Below, piece after piece: positions 14,108 to 19,879 of a stretch of DNA of 19,879 nucleotides. Every line of letters starts with the position of its first letter. Within the stretch, counting starts at the first letter, position 1. The notes beneath the pieces were generated by a model. The model ran no database searches and was not told where the DNA came from. It worked only from the letters and a program-made list of their open reading frames with translations. A program made the position numbers and the translations under genes. This DNA is from an uncultured Pedobacter sp. Its GTDB lineage: Bacteria; Bacteroidota; Bacteroidia; Sphingobacteriales; Sphingobacteriaceae. The stretch covers positions 1-19,879 of the forward strand of contig CAMLDJ010000075.1 in NCBI GenBank assembly GCA_946478755.1, in the 5' to 3' direction.

Positions 14108-15655
14108 TTACTGCCATTTTCCAGGATCAATCGGGATGTACCAATTGCTTTCGTTTTGAAGCCTTGACCTGATTGCAACCCGGTCACTTTCCGGATACTT
14201 AAGTGCTACAGCATCTGCCAGCATATTCTTTCCGTTTAGTTTAGATTGTAGCATCAGGTCGTACCAGCGCCTTCCCTCAAATGCAAATTCACGGGCTCTT
14301 TCTTCAAAGATGACCCTGTCCATAATCTCCTTATCGGTATATGGAAAGGTTAGCTTATCTAAGATGACCAACCCGCGTGCCGCTCTGACCATATTGACAA
14401 AGTTAAAAGCAGAGGAGTAATTGCCGAGGTTCAGATCTGCCAGTGCTTTTATCAAATAGCCATCTGCACTGCGCATCATGGGCCAGCTGGCGCTACTTTC
14501 ATAACTTTTGCGCATTGACACCACATTGTCAAGGCCAATATATTTCCAGATAACGGTGTCGCCATTAATCACTTTGTAGCTGGCCTGTGCCCTGATATCA
14601 GCATCTGTTAGGGATACATCGTCCTTAAACAACGCGTCAACCACGGTAGATACGGGCTTTAAATAATACCTGCCACCATCTGCCCTCACAGAAGACGTAA
14701 ATTCCTGAAGCCTGTTGGTTTCAAAACTATTGGAATATTGATAACCAAGCAGGAACATGGAATGCAATGGCGCCGAAGATGCGGAGAACTGGTTGAACCA
14801 GTTTCCTGAGGTGCCTAAGGTGTGGTTTGTATTCTGGATGATCAGATCGCAAAATGAAGAAGCTATTTGATATTCACCAAGCCACAAAGCGATTTCGGCC
14901 GCATAAGTAGCTGCAAGTGGCTGCGACACTCTACCATATCGCTCTTTGGCTGATAGGTTTTCACTGTTCCACTGGTAGTTTACAGGAATCATGCCGACAG
15001 CAGAGAGGACATCATTGTATACCAAAGTCCATACTTCTTGCTGATTGGCCGGCATTTTATAAATAGCTCGTATTTGCTCCGAAGTCAAGCTAAGTGTTGG
15101 CTCTTTCACAGTTTCGCCTGCAGCATTAACATAGGTAATTTGCTCAGCAAAATCGGTAGTAATAATTGGAAAAGTAGCATAAGTACGCAACAGCTGATAA
15201 TAACAGATGGCGCGCAATAATAAAGCCTCCCCATAGAAGGCCCTTGCATCGCGGTCTGCGATCTTATCGTCCAGTTCCTTCACCTGATACACTTTTTCCA
15301 TCTGCCGGTTGCAGCGGGCTATGGTCTGATAAATACCGGCATAGTTGGTATATGGGTTGTTTGTACTTATATTATTCAATACAAATTCATTGATATACGG
15401 ATTGGGTTCAAGCTCACCAGTTGTTACCATATCGGCACGGGCGTCTCCCCATAACAAAAATTTATGGGCCTCCTTTGCAAATGATTCATACATTCCAAAT
15501 GCCGATGCATTTAAATCTTGTTTATTTTTATTAAAATCATTTTCTACAATTAAGCTCTCTGGGGTAACCTCAAAAAAATCGGAGCAGGACATCATACCAG
15601 TACTCAGTAGTAACGCTGATGTCGTTATCATTAACTTTATTGGTTTCATCTTCAT
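14108..15655 (-). CDS. SusD/RagB-family outer-membrane lipoprotein
   Basis: A 515-residue glycan-capture lipoprotein that caps the SusC-like channel at the cell surface. The signal MKMKPIKLMITTSALLLSTG ends at lipobox MMS-C24, followed by SDFFEVTPES, the standard SusD mature start. The helical TPR part carries YGEALLLRAICYYQLLRTYATFPI-like spacing (about 145-170), and the C-terminal SusD segment includes VIFEERAREFAFEGRRWYDL (near 455) and ends WYIPIDPGKWQ. Length and layout are typical of the family. It lies 15 bases after susC, with a GAAGA-type ribosome binding site before ATG 15655; ATG 15649 is a second possible start. The bound glycan cannot be read from SusD itself; the neighbours suggest a sialylated glycan. 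Confidence 0.95.
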   Translation of the reverse strand: MKMKPIKLMITTSALLLSTGMMSCSDFFEVTPESLIVENDFNKNKQDLNASAFGMYESFAKEAHKFLLWGDARADMVTTGELEPNPYINEFVLNNISTNNPYTNYAGIYQTIARCNRQMEKVYQVKELDDKIADRDARAFYGEALLLRAICYYQLLRTYATFPIITTDFAEQITYVNAAGETVKEPTLSLTSEQIRAIYKMPANQQEVWTLVYNDVLSAVGMIPVNYQWNSENLSAKERYGRVSQPLAATYAAEIALWLGEYQIASSFCDLIIQNTNHTLGTSGNWFNQFSASSAPLHSMFLLGYQYSNSFETNRLQEFTSSVRADGGRYYLKPVSTVVDALFKDDVSLTDADIRAQASYKVINGDTVIWKYIGLDNVVSMRKSYESSASWPMMRSADGYLIKALADLNLGNYSSAFNFVNMVRAARGLVILDKLTFPYTDKEIMDRVIFEERAREFAFEGRRWYDLMLQSKLNGKNMLADAVALKYPESDRVAIRSRLQNESNWYIPIDPGKWQ

Positions 15656-15670
15656 TTCTTCAAAATTTAA

Positions 15671-18436
15671 CTAAAACGACACCTTTAATCCAACTATATA
15701 GGATTGTGGCAGAGGTGACGCTCCAAAATCAATTCCACGGAGCATCGGATCAGGCGTTGTTACCACTTCGGGATCTAATCCGCCATATTTGGTAAAAGTC
15801 ATCAGATTCTCTGCAGTTACATAGACATTAAGCGCGCGGAAGAAAGCCATTTTCGCTGGAATTGGAACCTCATAACTAAGGGTAATATTTTTCAATCGAA
15901 GGTAACTGCCACGCTCTACCCATAAGTCGGAAGTAGCGCCATTGGATGAAGGATCATCAAACGTCGCCCTGCTTAATCCGGTTCCGGGGTTGGATGGTGA
16001 AATATACCGTCCTTCAACATCGGGAGACTGGTTAGAATAATCCGACATTAAATGCATGCGCTGATTAAAACTATTATATATGTCATTTCCTACAGCATAA
16101 GTAAAAAGTGCATTTAACGACAATTTTTTATAACTCAGCATAGTTCCAAAATTTCCAAAGACATCAGGAAGTGCTGATCCGATCACCTGACGATCAAGGT
16201 CATTAATTCTCGAATCCTTATTTATATCCTCGATAATATAGTCGCCAGTCCTAAAATTGGTACCATCGGCCTTCTGTAAATTTACTGCCCCTTCTGATTC
16301 AAAAACACCCAGGACTTTATAACCATAAAAAGCACCTATCGATTCATTTACCCTGGCGATTGTGCTCACTCCTCCTATTGATTTAACTATATCTCCATTC
16401 TTAAGTTCTTTTACTTCGTTTTTTAGGGTTGAAAAGCTCCCAAAAAGCGACCAGGACAACGCTTTCTGATGAATCAGATTCGCATTGATATTGATTTCGA
16501 TACCTTGTGACGCCACCTTTCCGTTATTCTCAAATTGCGGATCAAGGCCCAGTTCAATTGGCATCGTTCGTCGTGTAATAAGATCGGATGTTGATTTATA
16601 ATAGTACCCCCCGTCCAGTACAAGCTTTTTGTTAAATAAACCTATTGTTATCCCGGCAGTATACATATCGGTCACCTCAGGTTTGATCGATGCGTTTGCA
16701 ATGTTGCTTAAATAAGCGCCTCCATAGCCAAAATAGTTGGCAGCTGAGTAGAGATTGTATTGGTAATAGCCACGCAAATCATTATTTCCCGTTCTTCCCC
16801 AGTCTGCACGAAGTGCCAGCTTACCATGTTTTCCCCTGTTGATTAAATCAATTTCTGTATTTACACCCGGATAAATGCCCCACCTTCCGGTTTTACCAAA
16901 ATTAGATGAACCTTCTATATTCAGGTTCGCGCCTATATTTATTCTGTTTAAGAGATCTAAGTTTCCGCGCATATACAGTGTAGCCAATCTTGATTTATAT
17001 CTCGAATTAGAAGCAGAATCTAATGTACCTTGATCAAGCGTTTCATAATCATCGGTGCCGGCATTGATCTTACGCGCAAAAACTGCTTTTTCTTCATACG
17101 ATTCTACAGACAACCCCGCTTTTCCAAAGTACTTGTTTGTTTTTCCTATTGATCCGTTTTTCTCCAGCCAGGTATTCAATAAAATTGTAGCCTCGCTGGA
17201 ATTCCTTTTTAAATTTTGTCTAAGCCTGTTCAAATCCTGAACTATCCCATATGCCGGACGATATTGCTTTTCTGTCAGGTTCAAGTAATTGAAGACGAAC
17301 GAAGACCGTAAATACATACCCCGCTGCATTAACCAACTGGCGACGATCTGTCCATCGACCCGGTTATCTTCATTCTTATTGTACATATTGTCGACCAGCG
17401 AAAGTGGGTTACTTTTCCCCAAAACATCTATATTGGCCAATCGATTTGATATTTCTCCTGACTCCGAGAATAGGTATGGGCTCATAAACGGAGCTTTGGT
17501 TGCAGCGGCAAACAACGGGTGTATTGGATAGTTAAATCCTTGTTCAGCATAACTGAAGTTGGCATGTGTATAGGCAAGATGATTTGCTATCTCGATTTTC
17601 GGCGAAAGCTTGTAGTCGATATTAAACCTTAAATTAACCTGGTTCATATCAGTTCCTTTAATGGTCCCTTCCCTATCGGCATAACCAACACTAAACATAT
17701 AACGTGTATCTCCGTCGCCCCCTTTAAGCTTGATATGATAATCGGATAACCTTGCATTCCGTGTAACTAAACCCAGCCAATCTGTATTGTTGTTGTATAC
17801 CGGGGAGTTTGCATCAAAAATCGGATGCTGATCCAATTCCGTCTGTGTACTACCGTTCTCAAGCAAATAATTGCGGAGATAATTTTTAAACTGACTGGCA
17901 CCCATGTGCCCGATATTGTAATCGGCGCTTGATACACCGAACTTCGCAGAGAAATCAATTTTAGTCCCGCCTAATTCCCCGCGGTCAGTTTCAATATAAA
18001 TCGCACCATTAGCACCTCGTCCCCCGATTTCTGAAAGTTCCCTTCCTTCTTTAGCAACTTTTATATCTCTAATATCATAAGGGTTGATAAAATTGAAACG
18101 TGATGGCTGGAAAACGGACAAGAACGAGGGCAGTGAACGGGTATATCTAACAGGGATACCATCTATGTACACAAATGGGGATGCACTCATATTAATTGAA
18201 TTCAGTCCGCGAATCATTAACTGAGATGCATTGCCAACGGTTCCAGACTGTATAACCTGTACTGTTGGTTCTTTAACTAGGAGTTCACTGAATGTCGTCG
18301 CCGTAGTCCTGATGTTAACTTTTAAAATGGAATCTTGGGAAGAGTTTCTAGCCTCTTGTGCAAATGTCGAAACACACATCACATTCAAAGCAAAGAAAAA
18401 GCCTCTTTTTATCCTGATATTAAATCTTTTTTTCAT
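15671..18436 (-). CDS. SusC/RagA-family TonB-dependent outer-membrane receptor, short N-terminus
   Basis: A 921-residue beta-barrel importer for oligosaccharides, energised by TonB. The signal peptide ends near TFA-QE (residue 26). The plug begins almost at once: ELLVKEPTVQVIQSG (51-65), LMIRGLNSINMSASPFVYID (73-92) and GGRGANGAIYIETDRG (138-153). The barrel fills the rest, with a SusC-type finish at LDPEVVTTPDP and a terminal YIVGLKVSF whose last Phe suits BAM recognition. Most SusC proteins are about 1000 residues or more and have an N-terminal carboxypeptidase-regulatory-like domain, then a TonB-box region with VVVGYG; neither is seen here. No frameshift is visible and the signal peptide is intact, so this looks like a genuine short variant. 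It starts eight bases after the fasciclin gene and pairs with SusD. Confidence 0.94.
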   Translation of the reverse strand: MKKRFNIRIKRGFFFALNVMCVSTFAQEARNSSQDSILKVNIRTTATTFSELLVKEPTVQVIQSGTVGNASQLMIRGLNSINMSASPFVYIDGIPVRYTRSLPSFLSVFQPSRFNFINPYDIRDIKVAKEGRELSEIGGRGANGAIYIETDRGELGGTKIDFSAKFGVSSADYNIGHMGASQFKNYLRNYLLENGSTQTELDQHPIFDANSPVYNNNTDWLGLVTRNARLSDYHIKLKGGDGDTRYMFSVGYADREGTIKGTDMNQVNLRFNIDYKLSPKIEIANHLAYTHANFSYAEQGFNYPIHPLFAAATKAPFMSPYLFSESGEISNRLANIDVLGKSNPLSLVDNMYNKNEDNRVDGQIVASWLMQRGMYLRSSFVFNYLNLTEKQYRPAYGIVQDLNRLRQNLKRNSSEATILLNTWLEKNGSIGKTNKYFGKAGLSVESYEEKAVFARKINAGTDDYETLDQGTLDSASNSRYKSRLATLYMRGNLDLLNRINIGANLNIEGSSNFGKTGRWGIYPGVNTEIDLINRGKHGKLALRADWGRTGNNDLRGYYQYNLYSAANYFGYGGAYLSNIANASIKPEVTDMYTAGITIGLFNKKLVLDGGYYYKSTSDLITRRTMPIELGLDPQFENNGKVASQGIEININANLIHQKALSWSLFGSFSTLKNEVKELKNGDIVKSIGGVSTIARVNESIGAFYGYKVLGVFESEGAVNLQKADGTNFRTGDYIIEDINKDSRINDLDRQVIGSALPDVFGNFGTMLSYKKLSLNALFTYAVGNDIYNSFNQRMHLMSDYSNQSPDVEGRYISPSNPGTGLSRATFDDPSSNGATSDLWVERGSYLRLKNITLSYEVPIPAKMAFFRALNVYVTAENLMTFTKYGGLDPEVVTTPDPMLRGIDFGASPLPQSYIVGLKVSF

Positions 18437-18439
18437 ATA

Positions 18440-18445
18440 CCCTCT
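18440..18445 (-). promoter_or_regulatory. Ribosome binding site of the SusC gene overlapping the preceding stop codon
   Basis: AGAGGG on the minus strand, three bases before ATG 18436. Its first A is the last base of the TAA that ends the fasciclin gene. This tight layout suggests translational coupling of the fasciclin protein and SusC and confirms the SusC start. Confidence 0.45.
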
Positions 18446-19879
18446 TAGTTTACTACTGGCACCAATTCAATTGCATCCATTAATACATCGCAACAATAAT
18501 TACCTTGTTTTCCCGTGGCAAAGCCTGTAAATGCGAACGTTAAAGAAACATCTGAGCGGGCTTGAACATCAATTACTCCGCAGTCGTTCGTTATATAATA
18601 ATTCCACAAATCCCAGGTGCCATCTTTTACAGCCAAATCAATATCATCTTTAATTATTTTCTCCTCGTAAATTGTAATAAATTTACCACGTGTTCCGCTG
18701 CGATGGACAAGCCTGATGGTATACTTCCCAGCTGGTACATCAGGAATACTGAGCTTGAAATAATCACCTACCTGCTGTGCGTCAAACTGTACAATCCTTC
18801 CCTCTTGATTCTGATGATAACTTTTTGTTCCGTCATTCATGAGTATTCTGGCCGGTGATACGGTAAATACATTTTGTTCACCGTACGGGCTTCCGGGAGG
18901 ATATAGAAGATAACGGATTAACGACGGTAGTGCTTCCACTATTTCTGCAACCGTATCCAGTGAGTGATATATTCCGTTCGAACAAACCTGATCAATACCA
19001 AATTCCAGTGATTGATCAAATTTGAATGTTTCGTTCATAAAATAGTTACCCCTGTCATCCAACTTAAAACTCAGCGATTCTTTCTTATAAACCGGGAAAA
19101 ATCGTCCCGATGTTAATTGGTTTAAAAAATATCCCGAGTCCGGCACAATATGATAACCGGCCCAGGCTTTTAAGTTTGCAATTGAGTTTTTATCAAAATT
19201 ATTTTTCAATAGAACCTCATCGCGCTCTACAACCAAGGTAATGGTGCTATCTTTCAAATAGCTGGTCAGACCGGTCTCTTCAAAGATGCCAAGCATTATA
19301 TTATACTTCCCCGTTTTATGCAGCACCTCATAAATAGTTTCCACAGGTGGAGAAAGCACCTCGTCGGTTTTATTTATATACCCATTAGTCATTTCGATAT
19401 TTGACTGAGTAATGGTGACAAAATTGTTTAACTTAAGTGCGTTATATGAATCTCTGATGTCGACAATTAAGTACTTATCATTTAATGCTGTTGGGGCAGG
19501 AAGCGGCCCCGGTTCAAATACATTTGTATTTATTTTCTTATCTAATAAATGGTAGGAAAAATAGTTTAACCAGAATTCAGGAGACTTATCCTTAATAGCG
19601 GTCACTTTATCACCGCCAGCCGACAATTTGGCGAACAACTTTTCAAAGGCCTGATTGGTTGGAGCAAAAAATGTGTAGGCTCCCGCAGTTTTTAAGAGGC
19701 TTCTTCTGTCCACATAGTCAATTAATTCTTTCAGGGTGCTGAGGTCTTCCTCCTGGTCGATATAATCCATGATCTGGAGTTCGTCCGTATCATCATACCT
19801 TGCATCCGAAAAGCCCCTTTCGCAGCCAGGGCTCACAAACAATACGATAAAAGCGAGCATCATCAGGGAGACGGATATT
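18445..19879 (-). CDS. Fasciclin (FAS1)-domain lipoprotein with C-terminal beta-sandwich, 5' end cut by window
   Basis: The frame stays open from the stop at 18445 to the right edge. From the first ATG in view (19863) it has 472 residues, but five more in-frame hydrophobic or polar codons (ISVSL) precede it and no ATG is visible there, so the true start is probably just outside. The lipobox reads LFVSPG-C14 in that numbering. A first FAS1 domain spans about 30-180 (TFFAPTNQAF 64-73, YHLLDKKI 104-111, IEMTNGYIN 156-164). A more divergent second repeat spans about 180-310 (VLHKTGKYNIMLGIFEETGL, YHIVPD, VCSNGIYHSLDTV). Residues about 320-472 form a beta-rich domain ending DVLMDAIELVPV, reminiscent of jelly-roll carbohydrate-binding modules. 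It is the first gene of the row seen here and leads directly into susC. A surface glycan-binding or adhesive role is inferred. Confidence 0.85.
   Translation of the reverse strand, partial: ISVSLMMLAFIVLFVSPGCERGFSDARYDDTDELQIMDYIDQEEDLSTLKELIDYVDRRSLLKTAGAYTFFAPTNQAFEKLFAKLSAGGDKVTAIKDKSPEFWLNYFSYHLLDKKINTNVFEPGPLPAPTALNDKYLIVDIRDSYNALKLNNFVTITQSNIEMTNGYINKTDEVLSPPVETIYEVLHKTGKYNIMLGIFEETGLTSYLKDSTITLVVERDEVLLKNNFDKNSIANLKAWAGYHIVPDSGYFLNQLTSGRFFPVYKKESLSFKLDDRGNYFMNETFKFDQSLEFGIDQVCSNGIYHSLDTVAEIVEALPSLIRYLLYPPGSPYGEQNVFTVSPARILMNDGTKSYHQNQEGRIVQFDAQQVGDYFKLSIPDVPAGKYTIRLVHRSGTRGKFITIYEEKIIKDDIDLAVKDGTWDLWNYYITNDCGVIDVQARSDVSLTFAFTGFATGKQGNYCCDVLMDAIELVPVVN

Noticed and set aside
1..19879. 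Search by eye for CRISPR arrays, tRNA or rRNA genes, insertion sequences, direct repeats and strong hairpin terminators.
   Set aside because: Nothing convincing was seen; the short gaps between genes hold no GC-rich hairpin followed by a T-run.

Overview
The window is a stretch of Bacteroidota chromosome, most likely from the Sphingobacteriaceae (Pedobacter or Mucilaginibacter type). This rests on a SusC/SusD pair, SusD-like and LES-bearing lipoproteins, AT-rich leaders with weak Shine-Dalgarno sites, and moderate GC. All twelve genes lie on the minus strand, so transcription runs from the right edge to the left. Gaps are short (8 to about 160 bases), and no stretch over 300 bases lacks a gene. 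The whole window reads as one polysaccharide utilisation locus (PUL) aimed at a nonulosonic (sialic-type) acid-containing glycan.

In transcription order, the outer-membrane module comes first: a fasciclin-domain lipoprotein (18445 to the right edge, 5' end cut off), a SusC-like TonB-dependent receptor (15671-18436), a SusD-like lipoprotein (14108-15655) and a sialidase-fold lipoprotein (12158-14065) that appears to lack the sialidase arginine triad. Next comes an enzyme set: a GH27 alpha-galactosidase-type enzyme (10116-12065), a sialate O-acetylesterase-type enzyme (8700-10106), a Tat-exported GH106-like enzyme (5801-8647), an iduronate-2-sulfatase-like sulfatase (4259-5743) and a DUF4886 SGNH hydrolase (3272-4192). 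The last part is a sialic acid module: a canonical GH33 sialidase with a TTG start (1473-3113), N-acetylneuraminate lyase (506-1432), and the first 162 codons of a NanM/YjhT-type Kelch mutarotase that runs off the left edge (1-488). The mutarotase has no intact entry among simple ATG-to-stop open frames because the window cuts it.

Proposed working model (inference): surface lipoproteins and SusCD capture a glycan and import it. Periplasmic enzymes then remove O-acetyl, sulfate, alpha-galactosyl/GalNAc and perhaps rhamnosyl groups. GH33 releases the terminal nonulosonate, NanM equilibrates its anomers, and NanA cleaves it in the cytoplasm to pyruvate plus an acylated hexosamine. The later catabolic genes (epimerase/kinase or 2-epimerase, transporter) and any regulator are not in the window. 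They may lie to either side.

The most interesting points are the unusual mix of a sialic acid pathway with GH106, GH27 and an IDS-like sulfatase; the sialidase-fold lipoprotein with altered catalytic positions; an atypical SusC N-terminus; and the fasciclin protein that precedes SusC.
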